Of a stretch of 64,000 nucleotides of DNA, positions 53,501 to 64,000 are shown piece after piece. The DNA is from Mesostigma viride (lineage: Eukaryota > Streptophyta > Mesostigmatophyceae > Mesostigmatales > Mesostigmataceae), in the NCBI GenBank assembly GCA_009746045.1, contig RPFO01000041.1, forward strand, positions 3,677,454 to 3,741,453. The letters are read 5' to 3'. Both the position numbers and the translations under genes were made by a program. The notes under the pieces were generated by a model. It was not told the origin of the DNA. It searched no databases and saw only the letters and a list, made by a program, of their open reading frames with translations. Every line of letters begins with the position of its first letter. The stretch's first letter is position 1.

Positions 53501-56500
53501 TGCGGCAAGAGGCGCCTGTTGGGCGGCGACGCGTTCACGGTTGAGATGACGCTCGAGGACGCGCTCACGGTGACCCCCGAGATGACCGACTTTAACGACG
53601 GCACGTACGGCGTGACGTATAGCATCGATGTGTGCGGCAACTACACCACGCGGCTGCTGCTCGACGGCACGGTCTTCCGCGAGTACACCACTTACGTGCG
53701 GCCGGGGCCGACGGATGCCGCCCAGGTGACCCTGGAGCAGATCAGCGAGACGTTCACCGCGGGCGTGCCCGCGTCCATGACCCTGCAGGCGCGCGACAGC
53801 TTTGGCTGCCCCCACAACGTGGGCGGCGACATCTTCCAGGTGGCGGTAACGGGCCCCCACGACATCATGTACGCGGTCACCGCGGACAATGGCGACGGCA
53901 CGTACACGGTGACTTTCACGCCGCAGGTGCACGGGCGCTACCGCATCTTTGTTACCCTGGCAGGTGGGGCCGAGGGCGTGCTGGTGGGCCCCGCCATGCT
54001 GGTCAACGGGGACACGGGCATCTGCATCGATGTCAATCGCGGATCGGCTCTGCGGTTCAATGGCGACACGAGCGTGCAAGGTGAGGTGCCGACCTTGGCG
54101 TTTGTTCCTAGAGGCCGTTTGTGTGGCAATGTGACGCGCCGCCCTTGTAGTTCCCCTTGTCATGGCCCTTGTTACTGCCCTTATTTCTGCCCTTGTTGTT
54201 GCCCTTGTTGTTGCTCTTGTCACTGCCCTTGTTGTGCATTATAGTGTCATCTTGGAGTTGGATGGCTGATGGCGCGGCAGATGTTTGAAATCAGCGGCAG
54301 TGTCTCTGACTCGGAAATGTACCCACCTTTCCACTTATACACCACTTGGTCAAGTCAACCTCTTCTTGCTGTCCTACTGGTAACTATGTTACCGGCCGTT
54401 AATCCTGTTTCCTTGCTGCTGCCCGCTCCCTTTTGTGTTCCTGTTCGGACTCCCTATTCACGCCCCTACTCCCCTTTTTCACCCTACCCCCAGTGGACGA
54501 GGAGTGGGACGGCGCGCTTGACCTGGGCTACCCCGGCATCACCATGTCGGCGTGGGTCAAGCCCCGTCTGGTCTCACGGCCTTCCCCGCCGCCACCACCC
54601 TCCCCGCCGCCACCATCGCCCAGCCCACCGCCACCCCGCTCGCCGCCCCCCCCGCGCCCCCCCCCTCCGTCGCCCCCACCCCCCAGCGGTGGCCGCCGCC
54701 TGCTGGAGACCGTGGAGGAGGAGGAGGTGGGCGGCGTGGAGGAGTTCCGCTTCATCCTGCACAAGGGCAACCAGAGCCAGAGCGGGACGGACATGAAGGG
54801 CTACGACTTCAAGTTCACGCTCGACTACGAGGAGCTGGTGGCCACGGTGTACGTGGGCAAGGGCGAGTACCGCGTGGCGCGCTTCCCCATCAGCGTAGAG
54901 ATAGACGCGTGGAACCACGTGGCGGCCACGTACAACGGGACATACCTGGCGCTCTACCACAACGGCGCGTTGCTCAACGGGACGTCGTTTGAGAAGAGCA
55001 AAGTTGCGCACGCGAGCCCCTACTCGCACGCGCTGGACATCGGGTACAAGTTTGACGGCTGGATCGATGAGGTCACCCTCCTCAAGGTCATGCGCAGCGA
55101 GCGTGACATCAACGCGACCATGCACTGCCCGCCCTACATGGTCCTCGACGATGTCGTCGGCTTCTGGCCGCTCAACGAGGGCGACGGTTTGACCACTAAG
55201 GGCTGGGGGGCCAACTGCCGGCCCAACGTGGCCGGCTCCGAGGGCTGCCTGGTCGGCACGCTCGACCCGTACGCGAGCGACCTCGGCGCCCCCCAGTGGG
55301 GCCCCAGCGTGCAGGAGGCATACACGCAGGTGGGCGTGGGCGTGGTCAGTGCGCGCTTCTCGGTCCCTTTTGGCCCCGGCCTGGCGCGCTCCACGCCGGA
55401 CGATGAGGTCTCCCAGACCGTGTACGTCATGGCCAAGGACCAGTGCCGCTACTGCTACCTGGGGCCGGTCGACTTCGCGCTCACCACCGCACTGTACACA
55501 ATCAACTACTTCAACGACGTGCATGATCCGATCGAGTACCCAATCCGGGAGAGCTACAACCAGACCACCCACCCAATGGCCACCCAGTGCGTGTCCCCTT
55601 GCGGCCAGGATGATGGCAACAACGGGCGGCGCCGCCACCTGGCCTCGGTCTCTCTGCCCCGCGGGCTGTTCGTGGAGGACCGGGCGCGCGACTGGTTCCC
55701 CGATGGCAGCAACTGCAAGGGCGACGTCTGGCTCGCGCCCTACTCGCTCCCCCTGGCAGGGACGTACACCCTGGACGTGGTCATGAACGGCGGTGAGCTG
55801 GTCAACGAGATGCCCTACCACGTGCTGGTCGACGGCGGTGTCCCTGCAACGCTGGTGGCGGACGGCTTGGGCCTCACCTCGGCCACCGCCGGCTCCATCG
55901 CCGCGTTTGTCGTGCGCGCAGAGGACTCGCTGGGCAACGCCATCACCACGGCCGACCTGCGCCCCCTGCTGGGTGACGTGCTGGCCATCACACGCGACAG
56001 TGAGGCGGGCAACCCGATCCCGTACGAGATGGAGCCGCTGCCAGGTGGCGCCGTCAAGGTCATCTACATGCCGCCCAGCGCAGGCACGTACGTGGTGTCC
56101 ACGCCCACCTTCAACGGGACCGGCATCTTCTCGTCCATCTCGGCCATCGCCGCCCCCTGGCGGTGCCTGCTGACCAACGGGCTGGACGTACCCCTGCCCA
56201 CCAAGCGGTTCGAGCACTCGGCCGTCATGAAGGGCGGCGACCTGTACGTGTTTGGCGGCGCCGCGTTTGACAAGAGCTACCAGAATGACATCTGGCGCCT
56301 GCACAACGCGGCGGTCGTGCCCCGCGACGAGCTGTCGTACGTCAAGCGCTTCACCGTGGCGGGCACCGCCAGTGAGGCGGTTACCGTTCAGGTGTTGGTG
56401 GACACGGCCGAGCTGGTGGTCGCGGGGCGCATGTCCGACAGCTGTGCTGACGTGGTCTTCCTCACGGGCGGCAACAACGAGCCCCTGGCCCACTGGATGG

Positions 56501-58577
56501 ACTCCACGCCAGGGTGCGGCAGCAACACGACCGTGTTCTGGCTGCGCGTGCCAGCTGGCGCGCTCGTGGGTGGGTCCCTGGACGTGGAAATGTACTACGG
56601 CAACCTGGGCGCGCGCGCAGAGCCCTCCGGCCCGCCACCTGGTGTGCTTGCGTTCTACGAGGGGTTCGAGGGCCCCACGAACGCGTTCCAGCCATCACCC
56701 TCGTGCCGCGGCGTCCCCACGGACGTGGGCGCGTTCAAGGTGACGGAGGAGCTGCCCTACAAGGGCCAGCGGTCGCTGTACGCGGCCCACGCACTGGCGG
56801 GGGTGGTGGAGACGCCGTCGCTGGACAAGGCGCTGGACTCCTTCCTCATGCGGGCCTTCTTCTACGACAGCGACAGCGAGGAGGCGGCGCACTACATCTC
56901 ACCCGACTTCAACGACTGCGCGCAGACGGACGAGCAGGGCAAGCCGCTCTTGGCGGATGTGGGGCCACCGGACGCGCGCTCGACCGCGGTGGGCGTGAAC
57001 ACCAAGTCGGTGGTGGCCCAGTACGCGGTCGCGAGCCCATGGGAGTCCACTGGCCGTGGGCGCAACGCTGGCTGGCACGAGATCGTGATCGTCTCCAACC
57101 CCCGCGATGGGCTGACCATCACGATCGACGGCGAGGTGGTCAAGCGCTCGGCAGCCAGCATCAAGGCACGCAAGCTGCTGCTGAGCAACTCGTACGCGGG
57201 CACGCGCGAGCACGCTGGCTGGCTGCCACGTGTCCTCCGCTCGCACGCGTTCTGGGATGAGATCAGCGTCGTGGCGGTCGACCTGAACGTGCCACCTGTC
57301 GTCACATCCACGCTGGACCAGGTGGACGACCCGCCCGTGTCGTGGATCCCCAACCGTTACTGGTCGCGCGTAGAGGTCAGCGGCCGGCTGCCACCCCCCC
57401 GCTACTCGCACGCGGCGCTCATGGTCCACAATGGCGCCGACATGCTGGTGTATGGCGGCGAGCGGTCAGCCTACGTGTACGACGACGTGTGGCTGTTCCA
57501 CTTCGCGAACGCGAGCTGGGAGTTTGTGGCGGTGACCGGCGAGGGCGGCGCGGCGCCGGCCCGCTACGACCACAGCGCGGTGGTCACTGAGGACGGCGCG
57601 CGCATGCTGGTGTACGGCGGGCGCGCGGGCCACCGGTTCCACGACGACCTGTGGGAGTTCAACCTGGATGCCCGCACGTGGACGCAGCTGCTGCCCTCCG
57701 GCACGCAGGTCCCTGGCAAGCTGTTTGGCCACTCAGCCGCGCTGGTTGGCGACGCCATGTATGTGTACGGCGGGTACCGCGAGGACGGCTTCTCCAACGC
57801 GCTGTTCAAATACGACGTGGTCTTCAACCGGTGGACGCGGATGCCCACGCCGCCCCTCGCCGACGCGGCGCTGGGCGTGCGCGGGCGGTACGCGCACGTG
57901 GGGCTGGCGGGTGTCAGCGACGGCCGCATGTACATCAACGGCGGCGCGGCCCTCACGTCCGAGTTTGGCGATTTGTGGATGTATGACACAGGTGCGTTCA
58001 GGGACCAAGGGGTAAATGGTTTCGTAACTTTGCGAGCGGTTGGTTGGTTGTTGGCTTTTTTTTCAATGGCGTCTTGTTAACATTGATCGAGTCATTTTCA
58101 TCGCATATGCTAGCTTTGATGGTTTCTCCAAGTTTAGTTCTGTGGTTGTAGTGTGGGTTTTATTGATGGTTGTATTATGGGCTGGCACGTAGGTCACCCC
58201 TCCTGAATAGCTTAGCTTCGGTTTCGGGACAGCTGTGGTGTTTCCTGTTTCGCAGCCTTGATCTTCTTTCTGTATGCAGCTCCATGCAGTTTTTTAGGCT
58301 TACGTGCTTCGACTTACATCCATGCGCGTGTCTTCTCCCCCTTTCTTTACCCCTTGTTTCCCTACTTCCCCCCCTTCCCACTTGACCCCCTGCAGAGAGC
58401 CAATTCTGGCAGGGCTACCTCCCGGGTGACGGCGTGATGGTGGAGAACACGCCCGTGTACGCGGACGGCCCCATCCGCTTTGAGCATGCCGGCGTGATGA
58501 CTAAGTCGGGCCTGTACATCCACGGTGGCCATGGCAGCGGGCAGTACCATGCGGACACGTGCTTCTACCCGCTGTAG
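44584..58577 (+). CDS. Giant secreted multidomain protein: LamG, IPT/TIG, filamin, DUF2341, kelch
   Basis: Six exons with agreeing phases: 44584-44656, 45223-46781, 47190-47711, 48104-54080, 54494-57991 and 58396-58577; 3,936 residues. Exon 1 is a signal peptide (MSRRKGSAILLAAAAFLILI). Approximate order: N-terminal Cys-rich part (25-300); cadherin-like segments (300-450, 550-650); LamG1 (690-860); IPT/TIG (940-1085); LamG2 (1110-1305, ending GLVDEVRV); IPT (1317-1480); LamG3 (1484-1810); IPT (1812-1910); LamG4 and 5 (1913-2380); two filamin-type repeats (2475-2690, GDGTYTVTFTPQVHGRYRI); LamG6 (2690-2960); two more filamin-like repeats (2980-3263); first kelch motif; DUF2341-like (3323-3426, ending VEMYYGN) with a ConA-like domain; kelch repeats to the end. 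No C-terminal membrane helix is seen. Likely a secreted matrix or cell-surface adhesin (inference). Pro-rich hinges lie inside LamG3 and LamG6. Confidence 0.85.
47666..47863 (+). repeat. 99-bp tandem duplication across an exon-intron border
   Basis: 47666-47764 is repeated at 47765-47863. Each copy holds the last 46 bases of exon 3 (ending TACGATGGCGAG) plus the GTGAGT donor and intron start. Because 99 is divisible by 3 and the intron part is open, use of either donor keeps the frame. The second donor would add 33 residues. Confidence 0.9.
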
Positions 58578-59221
58578 ACGGGTGGTGTGACATAACGAGC
58601 CGGCATGCAAACCAAGCAGGGAGTGCCCGGCCGTGCCTGTGAGGGTCCGGCCGGGGTCTTTTCTCTGGGACCAGGCTCGTGGTGGTGGTGGTCTTTGCCG
58701 CCAACATCGGCGTGGATTCGTGAAACATGCGCATGCCTTTTATATATTTTTATTTTTCGACACTGGGCCCAGCAAGGCTGGCCCCGCATGGTGACTGCGT
58801 GACCCAGTTGTAGATGACACTACCCTTAGATAGGCCGGTAGAGTAGCCACATGAGCTTACTTTTGAGTGAACGAGCAAGAATGCGTCACATGTCAGTTAT
58901 CATCCATCTGAGATTGCTACTTTTATATTTAATAAACAATGTTGCCTACACAAACCTGTGTTAGCATTTCTCTGCATCTCCAGCTGCCGGGTCTTTGGGT
59001 TTCTCCACATGCCAAGACAATTACGCGGAAAGTGTCGATAGGTACGAAATAAACAGGAGGCTCCGCCCCAATTTTCGGTACACCGAAATTAGCTGCGATC
59101 TTATGGATCGAGCTAGCTCTTGAGGACTTGGCCACTTGGGTAAGTAAGTACTTGCGTGTCATGCGCAAAGGCATGCCACGGAGTACTATGCTAATCTCAT
59201 TAGAAAAAAAATTAGACAAAA
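58578..59221. other. 3' UTR of the giant gene and spacer
   Basis: No gene. TATATATTTTTATTTTT occurs near 58743 and AATAAACAATG near 58930. I cannot place the polyadenylation site. Confidence 0.35.
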
Positions 59222-60125
59222 GTTTAAACAAATATCGTCTGCATCATTCCCCTCGAGGACGCTGGACGACGACTTGACCTTGGCCCAGCAACATCGGCGA
59301 CAGGAGCTATGGCCGACCTACCTCCAGCTTCGTTCGCTCAACACCTACTGGCGCTCCAAGGGCCTGGGCGAGCACCGCAAGCGCATGCTCTTCAAGGTCC
59401 TCGTCCTCACGGTGCTTACGTATATGGCGCCGAGGCCTGGACACTCACGGACACACTGGCCGCCAAGCTCGACGGCACGGTTTACATACAGGATAAGACA
59501 GGTCCTGGACGTAGGGTTTTCCAAGCATAGGTCATTAGAGTCTTTGTATCAGGGTATGCCTCGCATTTCGGACGAGATTAGGCAGCGTAGGATAGCATTT
59601 GTAGGACATCTTGCTTGCACCAGTCAGGTAGATACCGCCCTTGGTCTGGCCGGCCCCCAGCGGCTTGGCCAACCAGGGCGGCACGTCCTGACCTGGCCTG
59701 GCCCCAAGGACCTTCCTAGAAAGCTGGGTAAACCTGCCATGAACTACATCCAGATGTTGCTGGCCGACCTAGTGGTCCCAGCTCAGTTTGAACACCGCAT
59801 TCACTCCATCTCTCTTCTTTGGACTGCTATGCAGAACAAGAAGCGGTGGCAGAAGATTGTCCAGGCTCACACGCCAGCCCCTGTGGGCAAGCCCCCTCCC
59901 CCCCGCCAAGCGGAAGGGGCGTTTTGCTGAGTAGTAGTGTAGTTAGGATTTTCTAGACTAGATAGCTTAGAGTTAGGTTCGTTCGATTACGTGGCTTCGC
60001 CCACCTCCACCCATCCAGCAAGGAATATGTGCTACATGATCTCCCAACGGAGTCATGTTATCAAAGAGACAACCAGCGCAGGCCAGAAATCGGTAAGTCA
60101 TGTTATAATTTAATTTAATTTAATT
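59222..60125 (+). pseudogene. 5'-truncated LINE fragment A (RT C-terminus and 3' end)
   Basis: Only the last part of a LINE polyprotein: LDDDLTLAQQHRRQELWP (about 59260, an ORF1-type block), then HRKRMLFKVLVLTVLTY (the YGAETWTL region), ISDEIRQRRIAFVGHLA, GRHVLTWPGPKD and a stop at about 59928. 3' UTR landmarks GTGCTACATGATCTCCCAACGGAG (60030-60052, with a stem-loop) are followed by a TTTAA-repeat tail at 60104-60122. A 36-bp segment (60062-60097) interrupts the 3' end between two copies of TCATGTTAT. Fragment C (60795-61604) is a sister copy in inverse orientation. Confidence 0.8.
60035..60057 (+). other. LINE 3' stem-loop (copy A)
   Basis: CATGA-t-CTCC-CAAC-GGAG-TCATG: nine base pairs with one bulged T around a CAAC loop. 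The same CTCC-CAAC-GGAG core precedes the tails at about 60330-60350 (minus), 60816-60842 (minus) and 62154-62176 (plus). Confidence 0.65.
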
Positions 60126-60794
60126 TACCTTCAGCTCCGGCAGAGCGCGGAGGGGAACCGGTATACTGGGGGGGGGACGTCATCCACGTCGACCACAACT
60201 CCACAAGCCCTGGCAGGCACCCCCTGCCACCCCAGCAACCCCAGTCTAGGGAATATAGCAGTAGTGTAGAGTAGTAAGGCTTAGCCTAGCACGTGGCCCA
60301 CGCGCATTAATTAATTAATTAATTATCAACATCACTCCGTTGGGAGTCAATGTAGCACATATCCCTGAGAAGGGGCATATGGCTTTAAATACATCCTAGG
60401 CTACTTCATGCAAGGGTGGGAATGTAAGCAACACTTGCTCTAGGTGCCGCAAGGGCACCGGCACCACCATGCTGTCTCAGGTTCAACCCAGCTAAGGGGA
60501 TCCTGGCACGGGGGAGGAAGATCATCATGGCTATGCAAGGGCTAGGGCATGGCTTCTCGACAGAGAGCATCTCTCTGCATGGCATAGCATGGCTAAGTTC
60601 TTAATGCAACATCCATGGGGGTCCCATTATAGACAAAGCATGGCCCACGCGCATGAGCGCCCATAATGGCCCCCCATGGATGATGTGGTAATAAGAATTT
60701 AGCCACGCTCTGCCGATAATGGGACTCCCCATGAATGAATGCATTAAGAATTTTGGCCAAGCTCTGCCTATGCAGAGAGTCACTCTCTGATGAG
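60126..60794. other. Spacer with LINE 3' end B and a foldback
   Basis: 60306-60410 (minus) is the 3' end of another LINE copy: GGGATATGTGCTACAT, the CTCC-CAAC-GGAG core and a TTAA-repeat tail (60306-60325). It matches copy D (62090-62244) more closely than A or C. At 60590-60770 an imperfect inverted repeat (arms around CTTAATGCA..CATGGGG..CCCATTAT) suggests a small foldback element. Confidence 0.5.
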
Positions 60795-61604
60795 AAAAAT
60801 TAAATTAAATTAAATTATAACATGACTCCGTTGGGAGCTAGATCATGTAGCACATATCCCTTGCTGGATGGGTGGAGGTGGGCGAAGCCGCGTAATCCAA
60901 CTAAGCTAACTCTAAGCTATCTAGTCTAGAAAATCCTAACTACACTACTCAGCAAAGCGCCCCTTCCGCTTGGGGGGAGGGGGCTTGCCCACAGTCCAAA
61001 GAAGAGAGAGGGAGTGAATGCGATGTTCAAACTGAGCTGGGACCACTAGGTCGGCCAGCAACATCTGGATGTAGTTCATGGCAGGTTTACCCAGCTTTCT
61101 AGGAATGTCCTTGGGGCCAGGCCAGGTCAGGACGTGCCGCCCTGGTTGGCCAAGCCGCTGGGGGCCGGCCAGACCAAGGGCGGTATCTACCTGACTGGTG
61201 CGAGCAAGATGTCCTACAAATGCTATCCTACGCTGCCTAATCTCGTCCGAAATGCGAGGCATACCCTGATACAAAGACTCCAATGACCTATGCGTGGAAA
61301 ACCCTACATTCAGGACCTGTCGGAGCATCCTGTAAACCGTACTCTAGCTTGGCGGGCAGTGTGTCCGTGAGTGTCCTTGCATCGGCGCCATACGTAAGCA
61401 CCGTGAGGACGAGGACCTTGAAGAGCATGCGCTTGCGATGCTCGCCCAGGACCTTGGAGCGCCAGTAGGTGTTGAGCGAACGAAGCGGCTAGCCCAGGCC
61501 AGGCCGATGCGGATGTCCACATCAGTCGTCGGCGGTGTCGGGGAGCAATGATGCTCCCCAACAGGTTGAAGCGATGAGAAGCCATGCCCTAGCCTTTGTA
61601 TCAA
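60795..61604 (-). pseudogene. 5'-truncated LINE fragment C (inverted sister of A)
   Basis: Minus-strand copy of the same LINE 3' region as A: HRFNLLGSIIAP (about 61570), a frame-broken middle (LALQGPGRASQ and KRMLFKVLVL-type readings), ISDEIRQRRIAFVGHLART, GRHVLTWPGPKDIPRKLG and a stop at about 60945. The 3' stem-loop and TTTAA-repeat tail are at 60796-60842. Several frame shifts. The 3' ends of A and C point toward each other, about 670 bp apart. Confidence 0.8.
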
Positions 61605-62089
61605 AGAGACAACCAGCGCAGGCCAGAAATCGGGAGAATCCGGACCATGGTAGCTCGAGCCTGCCGTTATCTTTTCCGCGTTTTCGAGTCGTTCAGGATG
61701 ATGAAGATGAATGGTGATGGAAATGTGTATCCTTGTGCATTGAAATTATGGCTGGCTTACGTGTGGAGCGACTAGATGACCTAGACGGTGGGGCCGGAAA
61801 CAGCATGCTTGATCAGGGCGTGTGTTTCTAGCCTAACTGGCCGGGAGTGTCTAGTGGTGAGCACCATTGCTGCGATCGCTCTCCCACCATTTACGAGGAA
61901 ATACCCGCAAATGGAAAACCACTGAAAAGGTCTAGCTAGTCAGTCATCACGTTAGCCATGCCATGATTCCAAAATTGTATAGCCATGATGATCTTCCACC
62001 CTATGTCTGCACCCTCGCTGCTGGAATACATAGTGGTGCAGGCCGCACTTTGTGCACCCAGAACAGGACTGGTGTAGTTTACATCCTAC
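61605..62089. other. Spacer starting with the dispersed AGACAACCAGCGCAGG repeat
   Basis: No gene. Begins with the fullest copy of the dispersed word also seen at 26942 and 60062. Confidence 0.35.
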
Positions 62090-62244
62090 CCTTGCAGGAA
62101 GTAGCCCAGAATGTATTAAAAGCCATGTGCCCCTTCTCAGGGATATGTGCTACATGTACTCCCAACGGAGTTATGTTCCTTATTAATTAATTAATTAATT
62201 AATTAATTAATTAATTAATTAATTAATTAATTAATTAATTAATT
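62090..62244 (+). repeat. LINE 3' end D with long TTAA tail
   Basis: Only the last ~95 bp of a LINE 3' UTR (GAAGTAGCCCAGAATGTATT onward, GGGATATGTGCTACAT, ACTCC-CAAC-GGAGT) and a TTAA tail of about 60 bp (62184-62244). Severe 5' truncation is typical of LINE copies. Confidence 0.65.
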
Positions 62245-62640
62245 CAATGAACTCGTGCTCCCATTGGGGAGTCATGGAGCACCGAGGTGCTTTTATTCCC
62301 TGTGTGTGCACAACAGGAAGAAAGGGCAGAGACCCCCTTTCTCCTTCATGCCAGAGGCATGCCACAGCTGCAATCGGACACGTTAGACGATCCGGCAAGT
62401 TCTGTGGGTGCAATAAGACCCATGTGAGCATATCATAACAAGGAGTGTGGGCAAGTAATCTGAGCAAAGCCAGGACGTAGCATGGCTGTACAAGGACTAA
62501 GCTAAGGCTATGGCTGGTTGTGTACCGTGTGTTAGCGATGCACGCGACTAGGTATGGTGGCACAGCTAGGCAAACATTCTAAGCATGGCTGCCATGGCGG
62601 CAGTGACTATACGGCAATGGATACAAGCTAGGGCTATTCA
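62245..62640. other. Spacer without recognised feature
   Basis: Only short unconnected ORFs; nothing recognised. Confidence 0.3.
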
Positions 62641-64000
62641 AGCTATTCTAGCCCGGCAGGGGGCGTCCACATCTTGTGGTTGACTGATCAGGTCCCAGTC
62701 TTCCGGAACACCTGCGGGCTTCTGTTGTCCTGCTTGTGGCGGAGGTATTCCGGCCACAGGTCGCGTTGCTGCTGCTGCTGGGCGGGGGTCAGGTCGTCGT
62801 CCAGCGTCCAGGTGAGGTCGTGCAACCTCTTCCGACGAGAAAGGAACCGCTGCTTGTCCTCACGGGAGGGGAAGGTGAGCAGGACTGGTGGGGGAGCCGC
62901 CTTGTCCCGAGAGTGGGGAAGGCACCCACGCAGTTCTACCTCACCTACCAGGCCCATGAGGGTATAAAGGAGCTGGTCCAGTGAGCTCGTCGGCAAGGGT
63001 GGTTGACGTCTCGGCCTGGCTTTGGGGGGAAGCGACGCAGCACCACCCGGCAGTCGCGGCGAGCGCGGTCGGTGACCTCCCGTTGTTGAGCCAGCTGGCG
63101 AAGGTCTTCAAGCTCCTGGAGTTTCGTGGCGATGGCGTCAGTGGTTGAGGCGGTCGCTATCCGCAGCAGGTCCGCATAGGAGAGGGGCAGGAGGTCGCCA
63201 GCATGATTCCAGCCGGGGTGGCTGGGATGCGATGGTGGCCGTCTGCTCCGCTATCTTTGGGACATGTGTGGCCACTGAGGGCCTCGGTGTGGGCTGTGAT
63301 CGCTTCAAGCTTCTTCATGAGCACACCACACTTGCCCTCAACTTGGAATTATAAGGCGAGAGACAAGAGCAGCATGCGCCTCAGATGCCTGCGCCGCGGT
63401 CTGCAGCGCCGTGAACTGAGGTTGGAGCTTGTGGACGACCTTGGTTTCCACATTGGAGACCCGGGCCTCCACCGTGTTGAGCGTCGTGTTCAGCGAGGTC
63501 AGCTTTTCGGCCAAGTACGGCCAGGTCACGTGCTCGATCCTCCAGCCCGCGCTGCTCGGATGTCATCCTTAAGGAATTGCAGAGAGAGGGAGCCGATGTG
63601 GCTGCTGGCTGCGCGGGCCAGGCTGGGTTGCGGAGCTTAGCGACGAGGTCTTCGCCAGTGAACTTGTAGAAACTGAAAAGGATAGCTAGCAAGGCAATGG
63701 TAAAATTCTGGCAGGGCGAGGAACTCCTCCACTTTGTCGGCGGGGATGGGCCCATCGGGCCCATGGAGCTTGTGTTCCAGTGCGTAGTAATGCACTATCT
63801 CGGCGCATTCTGCGTCGGTCAGGCGCAGTAAGCCGGCGCGGAAAGAAAAGCTTGCGTAGTCCAGGTACTGTGGCCATTTGCATTTGTCGTAGCATGGTTT
63901 CTTGGTTGGACTCTTGCGAGGGGTTTCCTGCGCTTGGCGATGGGTTTTCTGGCGGTGGGTTTGCGGGCCCAGATGACTGGGAAAGGACGATGGCGAGTGG
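62641..64000 (-). pseudogene. LINE ORF1-like coding remnant (runs off the window)
   Basis: Minus-strand pieces in order: a globular part from the window edge (KKPCYDKCKWPQYLDYASFS, then ADKVEEFLALPEFYHCL, about 63700-63900), a frame change near 63670, a coiled coil (NTTLNTVEARVSNVETKV, about 63440-63500), a stop near 63340, and then 62690-62996 (VLLTFPSREDKQRFLSRR, LDDDLTPAQQQQQRDLWPEY). The last block resembles the C-terminal domain of L1-type ORF1 proteins and also starts fragment A, which ties it to the same LINE family. Frame breaks indicate a pseudogene. Confidence 0.6.

Overview
This is nuclear DNA of a eukaryote, most likely a green alga. The one large host gene encodes a giant secreted protein with serine-proline hinges of the hydroxyproline-rich type found in green algal extracellular matrix. 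Introns are short GT-AG introns, host exons are GC-rich, and the mobile elements (CACTA with TNP2-like transposase, Copia, Ty3/Gypsy-like gag, several LINEs) are those of green-lineage genomes. I see no feature that fixes the species. Roughly the first 40 kb and last 5 kb are nested mobile elements. Host genes lie mainly at 25.2-26.4, 41.3-43.7 and 44.6-58.6 kb.

Layout. 1-1650: decayed Copia pol. 2499-2745 and 15362-17259: the two halves of a decayed LTR-retrotransposon gag plus protease. A 12.6-kb CACTA DNA transposon (2746-15361) interrupts this gag. It has both ends, subterminal repeats, a six-exon transposase gene and a divergent two-exon partner gene. Inside its left arm is a TTAA-flanked element (3191-7255), and inside that a 1.7-kb element with a small hairpin at each end (3567-5304). 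17831-23850: an L1-like LINE with two open ORFs overlapping at ATGA. 25167-26402: a single-exon cysteine-rich RBR-like protein gene with a hydrophobic C-terminus. 27332-27914: an LTR on the minus strand. 28091-31060: a decayed minus-strand non-LTR retrotransposon with a TTAA-repeat tail. 33644-35407: an intact gag-like ORF without pol. 37079-38785: a near-identical inverted copy of the hairpin-ended element. 39221-40883: a second kind of hairpin-ended element. 41288-43709: a probable six-exon minus-strand gene of unknown product, with an in-frame minisatellite. 44584-58577: the six-exon giant gene. 59222-64000: LINE fragments, several with a conserved 3' stem-loop and AT microsatellite tails.

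The host region is a head-to-head pair (about 870 bp between start codons) of an unknown gene and the giant gene. The giant protein has a signal peptide, cadherin-like segments, LamG/concanavalin-like jelly rolls, IPT/TIG and filamin-type repeats, a DUF2341-like module and a C-terminal kelch propeller. This composition suggests a secreted cell-surface or matrix adhesin. Its oddest property is that proline-rich hinges followed by a GGR(R/K)-L motif are placed inside LamG domains rather than between them.

Limits: family calls come from motifs read by eye, exon borders from splice sites and phase agreement. No search, alignment program or expression data was available.
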